NCBI RefSeq assembly: GCF_964355755.1
Contig: NC_092674.1
Coordinates: forward strand, 22,780,001 to 22,844,000
DNA from: Antedon mediterranea
Taxonomy: Eukaryota; Echinodermata; Crinoidea; Comatulida; Antedonidae
Length of the DNA: 64,000 bases
Direction: 5' to 3'
Positions 29,401-36,112 of the stretch are shown here, piece by piece. Under the pieces are notes generated by a model. The model saw only the letters and a program-made list of their open reading frames with translations. It had not been told where the DNA came from and made no database searches. Position 1 is the first letter of the stretch; every line of letters starts with the position of its first letter. Both the position numbers and the translations under genes were made by a program.

Positions 29401-32400
29401 TTTTAGTAGAGTAAATGTTTTAAAAAATGGTTTTATTAGTAGATTAAGTCAAACTTATAATTCTTTTACTTTAAGAAACCCTGAGTTAGATATCTTTAGT
29501 AATAATTTCCGTAAGTTTCGTAACATTGTTAGTAGTTTAGTTTAATGTTTGTTATTGTATATGTTCGTGTTTGTCTGTGTTCCCTCCTGTAAGTGGTGAA
29601 CCATGAGCTCACTGTTGGTTGGAAAATGAATAAATAAATATTCTTGAATAAAGCTAGATTATGTTTTAAATATTCTACAAAACAACTTTAAAACAAGTTC
29701 AATCTTTTGACACATTGCGTTTCAATAAATGAAGATCACTTTACTAACCTGTGGCAATAACAACTTGGTAGTTTGTACCATCTAATGCCATTTTCATAAT
29801 GTTTACGGGATCTGCCCAATAAACCATTTCATCAACAGGATTGTACGCCATTGCATATGAACTGCATACATAAGGAATATCGGTAAAGACGAGGGATTGG
29901 CTTTGAATATCATCAGATTCCGTGTATGTGTAAGATATTTTCCAATTTGCTAAGCTTGATGTTAGAATCATGTATTCTGTAAAAGGTGTATAATGCTAGA
30001 TGTACATAAAGAAATATTAGAATTGTTGTATTGCATTGTGTCATTTTGATAATGACAATTTCTTTATTAGAATTTATACGCTAAAAAAATACAAATAAAA
30101 TATATCAAATTAAATTAAATACAGACCACCCTTTGGAACGACAATAACATTATTTTTCGAATGGTACCTAGCTTTTTAATGCTATGACTGTAACAGATGT
30201 ATGGAAGAGAACAACTTCAGATGTTTCCCAATTTCTGAAATATAGCTTTCTGTATGATATATAAAGTTGTATTATATTTTGTCTTGCACTATCTAAATTA
30301 ATATATGCTGCAAATATCACTGATGTTCCAAAATATGTATATACACAAGTTACAAATCTAATATATAATTTTATTTGGAACAATAAAAGGGAAAAGATAA
30401 AAAGAAAAACTCTAATTGGTGATGTTGAGATGGGAGGCATTAAAATGCCTGATTTTACTCTTCATGTTAACGCACTCATGTGTGGCTGGTTAAAAAGAAT
30501 TATGAATGATGATGGTGCTAAATGGAAAAATATTCCAATGTATTATATTAAAAAAATATGTGATGTTAATGTTTTACTTAATATGTCATGTTATAACATT
30601 ATTGATGTTAATTCTGATAAAATTCCACTGTTTTACAAAAATATGATAAAAGCCTACATAAATTATAACAGAATCTCTAAAAAAAAACCTGAAACTTATA
30701 ACGATATAATGAATGAGCAACTGTGGGGAAACCACTACGTTAAACTAAAAAAAAAACGCTTTTCTACAAGCATTGGATTGACAGTGGCATTATCAGTATT
30801 AAAGACATTGTTAATAAGAACACTTTTTTAACATCGAACGAAATACTGGTGAAACTACAATGTAAAACAAACTGGTTAAATGAGTATTTGTGCATTATTA
30901 AGGCAATACCAATTCAATGGAAACGTATTATTAAGGAGGTAGATATTTTCAATTGTGATGATAATGATGACGTAGTTGGGACTAAGTATGAGATTAATAC
31001 TACCAAACTAATATACTCATGGTTTGTGAAAGAATATTTCATTATTCCAATGTCACAACTAAAATGGGAAGAGTACTTCAATGATAACAACATTGATTGG
31101 AAAACTTCTTGGTTACGGAAAGTATGTAAAATGAAAGATAAGAAACTAGCACAATTCAATTATAAGATGTTACATAGAATACTGCCTACCAACAAACGGC
31201 TGTATCAGTGGAAAGTTAAGGAAACACAAACGTGTGACAAATGTGGAGAAATTGAAAATGAAAATCATTTGTTTTTTAGTTGTAGATTTATTCAGAAATA
31301 TTGGAGGAAAATGCTTAGTATCTTTGTAAGTTTAAATCACAATAATATATCATTTAAACAATTAATACTAGGAACGGGAGATAAGCTAATAGATTATATT
31401 TACACTTTTGCAGCATTTACTATTTATAGAATAAAAATGTTATCTGCACTAAATAAGCCAGTGGGTAAATCTTTATGGAATTCATTTAAAAGCAATATGT
31501 TATATAACATTGAATGTGAAACATATAACAATAAAGAAACAAGTATAGAAAAATGGGTAGCTTTAAGAAATAAGATTATGATAATATAAATTCTAACTTG
31601 ATACGATTAACCGAAAAGGAATTACAGTGATACGGGTTACTGGTGGTACTGAGCTATTATTGTTTTTTTTTATCATGTATATAAATATATTGTATAATCC
31701 GGGTTGTAAAATGAAAACAAACAAATGAAAATGTGTGAACTATTTTAAAACGGGATAGATGATAATGATGATCCTGTCAAGTGTATAACAAAATATAAGA
31801 AAATTAATGAAAAAAGGAGTAATACAGAATTCATATATGTAAAAATGTTACTTATGAACTGTAACGACATTTACAAGTTAAATAATACGATTTTATGTAA
31901 TATGAGATAATATGAATGTGAATAAAAGTGGTGTTTGCGCCACAAAAGAGAAAAAAAAAAAGTTGTATTATATTTAGTTGTTGGTTTTAAGACCTTGGGT
32001 AAGATAAGCAAATCTAACGCAGTTAGTCTGAACGTATAGATGGAACTGAACATTTTCCAATATTTTCTTTGACCTTCTCTTTTTTAATACCGTAAATCTA
32101 CATTCAAACTCGATATCGGTGCCGTTTTGTTAGATAATAGAAAATCTTATAAAGAATATAGCATAATTCTGGAAATATTTCTTCATTAACCATTCCTAAA
32201 TTGTTGTAATACTTATAATAGTACTATACTACTTTTTAAAATCAAAAGCAAACCAATTTTTTAATAAAATACGAATAAGCTAAATGTAATTACTACAATA
32301 TGTGTGCAACTAAACAGTGTAACTTGATGTTAATCGTACAATATTGAAAGCAAAATGTAATAACTTTATAAATAAACATCACTTACGTGAGTTGCTGCTC

Positions 32401-35400
32401 TTTATCAGCAGCATGATTGTAATAAATTACCATTCCCTAACATATAGAGTAACATAGTATTTACATGAACATTCTAGAATAAGATGTTTTGATTTAATAA
32501 ACCATGTATAATTAATAAGAACAATCAAGAACATTCCAGAAGTGCTATTAATAGAAACTGTAATCATGTAATAATGAGAAGTATAAAGAATGATCTAGAA
32601 GGATAGGAGCATCTTGTATATAAAGGGTTGTAAACTATTGTAAGGTTGTTGGATCAGAGGTTGGATTAGAGGTTGGATATTATATTGTAAAGTTATTGTG
32701 AAACTGTTGTTTAAAGTGCTTACTGGATTGTTGAAAGTTGAAGTTGATTGAAAATAAAGCTTTGTTTTTGAGTTATTTTACAACTTTGTGGATTTTGTGT
32801 GTATACTTTTATGTCACAAGGGAGTTCCTAAAGTATTTTCAACCGCTCGGAAACATACGTGAGAGGAGTTCGTGACATAATTTGGTGGCAGCGGTGTTCA
32901 GCCTAATTTGGTGGCAGCGGTTATTTCGATCTACTGTTCGACTTAACTGTGTATTTATCTACAGTACTGTTGTGATATTTTGTGGTAGCAGTTTGATCTA
33001 CTGTATTTTGCCATAGATTGGTGGCTGTTTAGGATCAACTGTACTTTTATTGATATTTTGAGGAAGTGGTACTTACGATACTGAGATATTTTACGGAAGC
33101 CGTGGTGCTACGTTTTGTTTAATCGTAAGTACACAAACATTGTTTTAAGAACAGTACATTATTTATTTGGAACAGTAGACTTGTGAACGTCTCGGTAACT
33201 ACGATTAACTAGTAACAAGACCCTCATCCAGATTTAAAAAATGGCTGATAAACAATCAACAACAAGATCCGGTAGAGAATACAGCGGCGGCGATGAAACT
33301 GATTCGGATGTAGAATCAGTTCAATCAATTCAACCTGAACAACAGGCAGAAGAGTCTGGACCAACCAGTGGACATAACCCTACAGGGGCTGACTCATTTT
33401 CAAAAGACTTTTTGTTGTTGATGCAGCAGCAAATGCAACAGCAGAATATTATGATGCAGCAGATGATGAAACAACAAGAACGTTCACGTCAAGAAGATAA
33501 TGAAAGACGTCGGGAAGATATAGAGAAACAAGAACGTTTACGCAAGGAAGATATAGAGAAACAAGAACGTTTACGCAAAGAAGATATGGAAAGACAAGAA
33601 CGTTTACGTAGGGAAGATATGGAGAAACAGCAAGCATTAGTAATGGCGTTAATGGACAAGCAAAAGGACAGTGAGGAGAAACGATTAAAAGACATAATGA
33701 GATTGAAGGAAGTTCAGATTGCAAAGCTTTCTGATAGTGATGATATTGAAAATTATCTCACTACGTTTGAACGTATTGCTAACACCTATGAGTGGCGAAA
33801 AGAACACTGGGTAGTAAAACTAATACCTCATTTGACAGGCAAAGCAAGAGCAGCCTATGCATCACTACCAGTGACAGAAAGTAACCAGTACGACATAGTG
33901 AAGAAAGCAATATTACAAAGGTATGACATAACTGAAGAGACATATAGGCAAAGGTTTAGGTCAATTAAAAAGAAAAGTGAAGAAAGTTATAGAGAAATGT
34001 ATGTTAGGTTAAAAGATTTATTTACTAAGTGGGCTAGGCCTGCTGATAAAAGCAAAGATGATTTAGCTGAAATTGTTATTTTAGAGCAATTGATAGATAT
34101 TATGCCCACAGGGGTACAAATTTGGGTTAAAGAACATAAACCAGATTCGGGATTAAATGCTGCGGAATTAGCAGATAATTATTTTCAAGCTAGAAAAGGT
34201 ATCGATTTTGAGAAAAAGTTTCAAAATAGAAAACACGAAAATAGAAACAACCAGGAGAAAACAGTGAAAGGCACTCCTGAAGTTGACAGTAAGGGTAATA
34301 ATAATCCCCCTGATAACTTTCATAAATCACAATCTGACGCTAGACAACCTCTCGTTTGTAGACGGTGCAAAAAAGTAGGCCACATAGAACGATTTTGTCG
34401 AAGTAAGGATGGCTTTTTGTCGACAAAGACAGATACTGTTTCAAAACCATGTACACCTTACATTTGTAGAGGCCTAGTTGAAGGATGTGATTGTGAAATT
34501 TTGATAGACTCTGGATGTGATATGACACTTGTTCATTCTGATTTAGTAGCGGCTAAGAAAATTAATCGCGCGGAGCAAGCTAAAATTACATGCAGGTGCG
34601 TCCATGACCATGTCCAAGCCTATCCTACTGCATTCGTCAATATTAAGATTAATAACGAAGACCATAATTTGTTGGTTGGCGTTTGCAGCGATTTACCAAG
34701 AGATGTAATTCTTGGTAGGGACTTTCCTAAATTTGGAGACTTATTAGGGAAGAGGGATAAGAATCATGATAGGCATAGTTTTGTTGCCACTAGAGATCAT
34801 GCTAGAAAAGAAAAACTAAGAGAGGAAAACGAATTAAAGTCGGAAAAAGCTTCTGGGGTTATTTCACATCAGTTAGATGATGTGGTTAATTTTCAAGAAG
34901 AATTTGGACATTTAGATGGCCAACTACTCAGTAACAACCCTCCCAAGGAAAAAGTTCATAAAACCAGAAGTGAGAAACGAAAAGTTAGGAAAGAGTTTGC
35001 AAAAACAAAGGAAGCTCAATCTAGCCAAGATAGTGAATTAGACATTTTAGATATTGGCAGAGATAAAATTAAGGATTATCAGGTTAAGGATAGAACTTTA
35101 ATTTCACTTCGAGAACAGATGTTAGTACAGAAGGATGATGACACTATAAAGATAGTCTGTAAGGATGGAATTTTATTTAGGCAGGTTTTCACTAAACACC
35201 AGACAGAACCAATAGAGCAATTAGTAGTTCCATACCCTTGCCGTAATAGTGTATTGAAAGTCTCACATGATATTCCTTTGGCAGGTCATTTAGGTAGGAA
35301 AAAGACATTAGATAGGATAAAGCAAAGATTCTTTTGGCCTGGTATTAGAAAGGATGTGACTGAATATTGCAAGATTTGTCAGAAAACTTCAAAGTATAGA

Positions 35401-36112
35401 ACTAAATTTAAGGACTTTATGATTCCTATGTCAGTAATTAGTGAACCATTCGGACAAATTTACATGAATGTTGTTTGTTCATTATTAGTAATTATTAATA
35501 ATTATGTTCCATGTTATTATGGCGTATTTAAGTTTTATAGACTAGGAGTGGGTTAAATTTTGCCACGTCCGTGTATACTAGCCCCTCAAAACTCCAAGAA
35601 AGAGTTTTGAGCTCAGAAAGAGGGGGGAGTGTAATAAATTACCATTCCCTAACATATAGAGTAACATAGTATTTACATGAACATTCTAGAATAAGATGTT
35701 TTGATTTAATAAACCATGTATAATTAATAAGAACAATCAAGAACATTCCAGAAGTGCTATTAATAGAAACTGTAATCATGTAATAATGAGAAGTATAAAG
35801 AATGATCTAGAAGGATAGGAGCATCTTGTATATAAAGGGTTGTAAACTATTGTAAGGTTGTTGGATCAGAGGTTGGATTAGAGGTTGGATATTATATTGT
35901 AAAGTTATTGTGAAACTGTTGTTTAAAGTGCTTACTGGATTGTTGAAAGTTGAAGTTGATTGAAAATAAAGCTTTGTTTTTGAGTTATTTTACAACTTTG
36001 TGGATTTTGTGTGTATACTTTTATGTCACAAGGGAGTTCCTAAAGTATTTTCAACCGCTCGGAAACATACGTGAGAGGAGTTCGTGACAATGATAAACAA
36101 ATATTGAAACAT
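14242..36112 (-). CDS. Gene III: secreted triple YWTD-propeller protein with mini-exon linkers and PAN-like C-terminus
   Basis: Model of about 23 exons, read right to left. Order: exon 1 signal peptide (36112-36090 joined to 32412-32387, split by an LTR element); propeller A (29976-29749, 26030-25874, 24760-24645, 24276-24022); linkers (23158-23084, 22629-22579); propeller B (22471-22244, 21915-21759, 21642-21527, 21184-20930); mini-exon linker array (20168-17115); propeller C (16719-16492, 16286-16130, 15682-15567, 15056-14754); PAN-like last exon (14474-14242). Without the insertion the coding sum is 3195 nt, about 1064 aa. Every junction has GT/AG and matching phase. Each propeller shows YWAD, YFVA, YIYFC or YIYYC, FWTD and FLYTR strands, as in LDL-receptor-type propellers; no EGF or LDL-A domains were seen. 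It should be secreted. Function is unknown, but the fold suggests ligand binding. Whether A, B and C belong to one transcript is inferred from the absence of other start or end exons between them. Confidence 0.72.
14754..15056 (-). CDS. Gene III propeller C, exon 4 of 4
   Basis: Acceptor TTTGTAG and donor GTGAGT give a 303-nt phase-1 exon. It encodes the blades QVIFWTDVTNTEVW and GNFLYTREN, then a Ser/Asn-rich tail. The frame runs 16 codons past the donor before a stop. The donor was chosen because it keeps phase with the PAN exon and resembles the gene I exon 5 end. Confidence 0.8.
15567..15682 (-). CDS. Gene III propeller C, exon 3 of 4
   Basis: A 116-nt exon with acceptor TTTTCAG and donor GTAGGG. 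It encodes GYIYYCLHYDSIQRFHRD and ICDGLSVD. The length and the phase 2-to-1 structure match the equivalent exon in all five propellers. Confidence 0.85.
16130..16286 (-). CDS. Gene III propeller C, exon 2 of 4
   Basis: A 157-nt exon, acceptor TTTCAG, donor GTACGG. It encodes GAYSMSLDVERQNVYFVAY and a blade ending MDFDESSG. The donor is at phase 2 as in every paralogue. Confidence 0.85.
16492..16719 (-). CDS. Gene III propeller C, exon 1 of 4
   Basis: A 228-nt phase-1 exon, acceptor TTTGTAG, donor GTAAGT. It encodes YMILTSSLGNRKISYTYTES and the blade MVYWADP. It is the most diverged of the three gene III copies but still very close to A and B. Confidence 0.85.
17115..20168 (-). CDS. Gene III mini-exon array: Ser/Thr/Gln-rich linker
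   Basis: Eleven candidate phase-1/phase-1 exons: 20168-20124 (45 nt), 19925-19902 (24, weakest), 19575-19531 (45), 19318-19274 (45), 19062-19018 (45), 18806-18762 (45), 18550-18512 (39), 18329-18285 (45), 18011-17964 (48), 17571-17530 (42), 17162-17115 (48). Each has an AG acceptor and mostly a GTGAGT donor. A typical peptide is ATTSDQTTQQSSSQQ. All lengths are multiples of 3, so exons can be skipped or duplicated without a frameshift. Units 19575 to 18550 are spaced 256-257 bp with very similar introns, showing recent tandem duplication of exon plus intron. The peptide resembles an O-glycosylated flexible stalk; that role is inferred. Confidence 0.7.
17221..17465. other. Less AT-rich island inside a linker intron
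   Basis: Between the mini-exons at 17530 and 17162 lies about 240 bp of clearly different composition. It includes CCCCCCGATTCAGGGG, a 60-codon plus-strand frame and the palindromic word GTCAGTCTAGAACTGAC. It looks inserted. I recognise neither a protein nor an RNA. Confidence 0.35.
20329..20464. mobile_element. Nested or broken palindromic MITE
   Basis: Two left ends of the AAAGCGTGGTTCCCACTAG family occur in tandem (20329 and 20379), followed by CGACGCAAAG and GTCCTTGCGTTGC. The right end is incomplete. It lies in the intron between propeller B and the linker array. Confidence 0.6.
20930..21184 (-). CDS. Gene III propeller B, exon 4 of 4
   Basis: A 255-nt phase-1 exon with donor GTACGT, encoding GQMIFWTDVTNTEVWSVNSD and GNFLYTREN. 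It has the same length as the equivalent exon in propeller A. Confidence 0.85.
21230..21356. mobile_element. Probable MITE of the GTCTACACTA family
   Basis: The right end AGTTTACTAGTGTAGACTAG followed by CTTTAA matches the ends of elements at 23287-23461 and 44073-44197. The left end is poorly preserved. Confidence 0.35.
21527..21642 (-). CDS. Gene III propeller B, exon 3 of 4
   Basis: A 116-nt exon with donor GTAGTA, encoding GYIYFCLRYQSIKRFHRD and ICDGLSVDPT. Phase 2 in, phase 1 out. Confidence 0.85.
21759..21915 (-). CDS. Gene III propeller B, exon 2 of 4
   Basis: A 157-nt exon with donor GTAAGC, encoding GAYSMTLDVERQNLYFVAY and ending MDFDDSSG. It is nearly identical to the copies in propeller A and gene I. 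Confidence 0.85.
22244..22471 (-). CDS. Gene III propeller B, exon 1 of 4
   Basis: A 228-nt phase-1 exon with acceptor CATGTAG and donor GTAAGT, encoding YMILTSSLANWKISYTYTES and MVYWADP. Confidence 0.88.
22579..22629 (-). CDS. Gene III A-B linker mini-exon 2
   Basis: Acceptor CTCAACAG and donor GTGAGA bound 51 nt in phase 1/1. The peptide ASNFNVQQTTPLSTTGH is Thr/Gln-rich like the B-C linker units. It sits directly before the first exon of propeller B. Confidence 0.65.
23084..23158 (-). CDS. Gene III A-B linker mini-exon 1
   Basis: Acceptor TTAATAG and donor GTAAGT bound 75 nt in phase 1/1. It encodes GSSTQQLSSTTVAAMPTTLS and a further Ser/Gln-rich stretch. This composition and symmetry match the B-C linker array. 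Confidence 0.68.
23287..23461. mobile_element. MITE of the GTCTACACTA family
   Basis: The left end TTAAGTCTCGTCTAAACCTG and right end TTGCTAGTGTAGACATGGCT are imperfect inverted copies, 175 bp overall. It lies in the intron between linker exon 1 and propeller A. Confidence 0.5.
23646..23890 (-). mobile_element. 5'-truncated RTE-like LINE, C-terminal fragment
   Basis: A 70-residue frame (23878-23666) with GKRKRGRQRTNFLRY and ELAKDRCGWRKLVVACSAAD resembles the extreme C-terminus of RTE-like LINE proteins. It is followed on the minus strand by a TGATGATGATGAT tail, the usual kind of 3' end for such elements. The rest of the element is absent. Confidence 0.65.
24022..24276 (-). CDS. Gene III propeller A, exon 4 of 4
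   Basis: A 255-nt phase-1 exon, acceptor TTCCACAG, donor GTAAGT, encoding GQMIFWTDVTNTEVWSANSD and GNFLYTREN. Confidence 0.85.
24645..24760 (-). CDS. Gene III propeller A, exon 3 of 4
   Basis: A 116-nt exon, acceptor TTTACAG, donor GTACAG, encoding GYIYFCLHYYSIQRFHRD and VCDGLSVDPT. Confidence 0.85.
25874..26030 (-). CDS. Gene III propeller A, exon 2 of 4
   Basis: A 157-nt exon with acceptor TTCTTAG and donor GTAAGT, encoding AYSLTLDVERQNLYFVAY and ending MDFDESSG. The following intron holds a MITE and the CR1 LINE. Confidence 0.85.
26131..26316. mobile_element. Palindromic MITE (AAAGCGTGGTTCTCACTAG family)
   Basis: Starts TTAAGCTTGGTTCTCACAG and ends CTAGTGAGAACCACGCTTTA. The interior contains a short duplicated word, TGTTCCAATCAT. 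It lies in the gene III intron between propeller A exons 1 and 2. Confidence 0.75.
26650..29545 (+). pseudogene. LINE endonuclease/reverse transcriptase with two frame breaks
   Basis: The first frame (open from 26590, first ATG 26650, stop at 28275) has a 2A motif and then an AP-endonuclease domain with QNIRSL, FTETWL, IGDLN and SDHSS. The second (28272-29336) has RT motifs NYRPISLL, GVPQGSILGPLLF and the FADD catalytic box at 28752-28763. A third (to 29545) holds the C-terminus. The breaks coincide with a run of six G (28257-28262) and a run of six T (29293-29298); each behaves as one missing base. No other stop was seen. The copy is therefore young, or the breaks are base-calling errors. 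Confidence 0.8.
26665..26691 (+). other. 2A-like ribosome-skipping motif GDIEQNPGP
   Basis: GDIEQNPGP fits the D(V/I)ExNPGP consensus that makes ribosomes skip the last Gly-Pro bond. It lies at the very N-terminus of the LINE protein, before the endonuclease. 2A motifs in APE-type LINEs of sea urchin and other invertebrates are established; activity here is inferred. Confidence 0.8.
29749..29976 (-). CDS. Gene III propeller A, exon 1 of 4
   Basis: A 228-nt phase-1 exon with acceptor TTTTACAG and donor GTTAGT, encoding YMILTSSLANWKISYTYTES and MVYWADP. It would splice to the signal-peptide exon that is now split by the LTR element. Confidence 0.87.
30270..31740 (+). mobile_element. 5'-truncated L1/Tx1-like LINE, C-terminal half
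   Basis: An open region from about 30290 reads LSKLIYAANITDVPKY and FIWNNKR, then MGGIKMPDF, all typical of the post-RT part of L1-group ORF2. It continues to a CX2CX7HX4C zinc knuckle (CDKCGEIENENHLFFSC) and ends at 31589. The frame breaks once, in a run of ten A at 30747-30756, again as one missing base. It sits in gene III intron 1, antisense to the gene. Confidence 0.8.
32387..32412 (-). pseudogene. Gene III exon 1, 3' half (signal peptide)
   Basis: This fragment ends with AACTCAC followed by donor GTAAGT, matching the AACTCAA/GTGAGT ends of the signal-peptide exons of genes I and II. It is cut off from its start by the LTR element inserted at 32418. Both halves share the duplicated target ATGAT. 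Confidence 0.75.
32418..32877 (+). repeat. 5' LTR (460 bp)
   Basis: Begins TGTAATAAATTACC and ends GTTCGTGACA. It contains TATATAAA at 32617-32624 and a poly(A) signal AATAAA at 32753-32758. Confidence 0.92.
32883..32896 (+). promoter_or_regulatory. Primer-binding site, complementary to tRNA-Leu
   Basis: TGGTGGCAGCGGTG begins 5 nt after the 5' LTR and is complementary to the 3' end of animal tRNA-Leu(UAG), ...CACCGCTGCCA plus CCA. A second copy, TGGTGGCAGCGGT, follows at 32909-32921 within a 26-bp direct duplication, and a decayed third version lies near 32981. Confidence 0.75.
33241..35556 (+). CDS. Gag-protease-integrase zinc finger polyprotein of LTR element (771 aa)
   Basis: Starts at ATG 33241 with no internal stop. 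Residues 55-150 form a Gln/Glu/Arg-rich coiled-coil-like stretch with four to five 11-residue repeats of the ERLRKEDIEKQ type. Residues about 165-320 are SCAN-like Gag (YRQRFR, WVKEHKPDSG). C373, C376, H381 and C386 form a CCHC knuckle. D423-S-G is the aspartic protease site, with ILGRDF near 490. H676, H683, C710 and C713 form the integrase zinc finger. The frame then ends just into the integrase core, where the usual first catalytic Asp is Asn (MNVV). RT, RNase H and the rest of integrase are missing. It is the longest intact ORF in the window. Confidence 0.9.
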   Translation: MADKQSTTRSGREYSGGDETDSDVESVQSIQPEQQAEESGPTSGHNPTGADSFSKDFLLLMQQQMQQQNIMMQQMMKQQERSRQEDNERRREDIEKQERLRKEDIEKQERLRKEDMERQERLRREDMEKQQALVMALMDKQKDSEEKRLKDIMRLKEVQIAKLSDSDDIENYLTTFERIANTYEWRKEHWVVKLIPHLTGKARAAYASLPVTESNQYDIVKKAILQRYDITEETYRQRFRSIKKKSEESYREMYVRLKDLFTKWARPADKSKDDLAEIVILEQLIDIMPTGVQIWVKEHKPDSGLNAAELADNYFQARKGIDFEKKFQNRKHENRNNQEKTVKGTPEVDSKGNNNPPDNFHKSQSDARQPLVCRRCKKVGHIERFCRSKDGFLSTKTDTVSKPCTPYICRGLVEGCDCEILIDSGCDMTLVHSDLVAAKKINRAEQAKITCRCVHDHVQAYPTAFVNIKINNEDHNLLVGVCSDLPRDVILGRDFPKFGDLLGKRDKNHDRHSFVATRDHARKEKLREENELKSEKASGVISHQLDDVVNFQEEFGHLDGQLLSNNPPKEKVHKTRSEKRKVRKEFAKTKEAQSSQDSELDILDIGRDKIKDYQVKDRTLISLREQMLVQKDDDTIKIVCKDGILFRQVFTKHQTEPIEQLVVPYPCRNSVLKVSHDIPLAGHLGRKKTLDRIKQRFFWPGIRKDVTEYCKICQKTSKYRTKFKDFMIPMSVISEPFGQIYMNVVCSLLVIINNYVPCYYGVFKFYRLGVG
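35585..35611 (+). other. Perfect hairpin upstream of the polypurine tract
   Basis: CTCAAAACTC and GAGTTTTGAG form a 10-bp perfect stem with a 7-nt loop, 18 nt before the 3' LTR. Its role is unknown; it could be an RNA signal in the 3' untranslated part. Confidence 0.7.
35616..35629 (+). promoter_or_regulatory. Polypurine tract
   Basis: An unbroken purine run, GAAAGAGGGGGGAG, directly abuts the 3' LTR, as expected for the plus-strand primer of an LTR retrotransposon. Confidence 0.85.
35630..36089 (+). repeat. 3' LTR (460 bp)
   Basis: Same length and, read base by base, the same sequence as the 5' LTR, implying a very recent insertion. Confidence 0.92.
36090..36112 (-). pseudogene. Gene III exon 1, 5' half with start codon
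   Basis: ATG at 36112-36110 opens MFQYLFI, the start of a hydrophobic signal peptide, then the frame meets the 3' LTR. Ignoring the insertion, the exon is 49 nt and ends in phase 1 like the first exons of genes I and II. Confidence 0.7.

Larger units (their letters stand above)
26640..29650 (+). mobile_element. CR1-type LINE, nearly full length
   Basis: The element carries a 2A-like motif, an endonuclease domain, an RT domain and a CR1-like C-terminal region. It ends with short A-rich repeats (AATGAATAAATAAAT), consistent with a CR1 tail. It lies antisense to gene III in an intron of propeller A. The 5' boundary is uncertain: sequence up to about 26660 is shared with the inverted repeat near 58760-58945, so part of the apparent 5' end may be pre-existing intron. 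Confidence 0.8.
32418..36089 (+). mobile_element. Gmr1-like Ty3/gypsy LTR retrotransposon, internally deleted, very young
   Basis: A complete insertion: two 460-bp LTRs (TGT...ACA) that read identical by eye, a primer-binding site, one ORF, a polypurine tract and a 5-bp target duplication. The ORF encodes a SCAN-like Gag, protease and integrase zinc finger but no reverse transcriptase, RNase H or integrase core. Gmr1 elements carry integrase before RT, unlike other Ty3/gypsy elements, so an integrase finger right after protease fits that group, with the downstream part lost. It presumably depends on an autonomous relative. It lies inside gene III exon 1, antisense. Confidence 0.88.
32413..36094 (+). 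other. Target-site duplication ATGAT flanking the LTR element
   Basis: ATGAT occurs at 32413-32417 immediately before the 5' LTR and at 36090-36094 immediately after the 3' LTR. A perfect 5-bp duplication shows that both element ends are intact. Confidence 0.9.

Noticed and set aside
33449-33724. Minus-strand frames of 68-91 codons within the Gag gene
   Set aside because: Shadows of the repetitive coiled-coil coding sequence on the plus strand.
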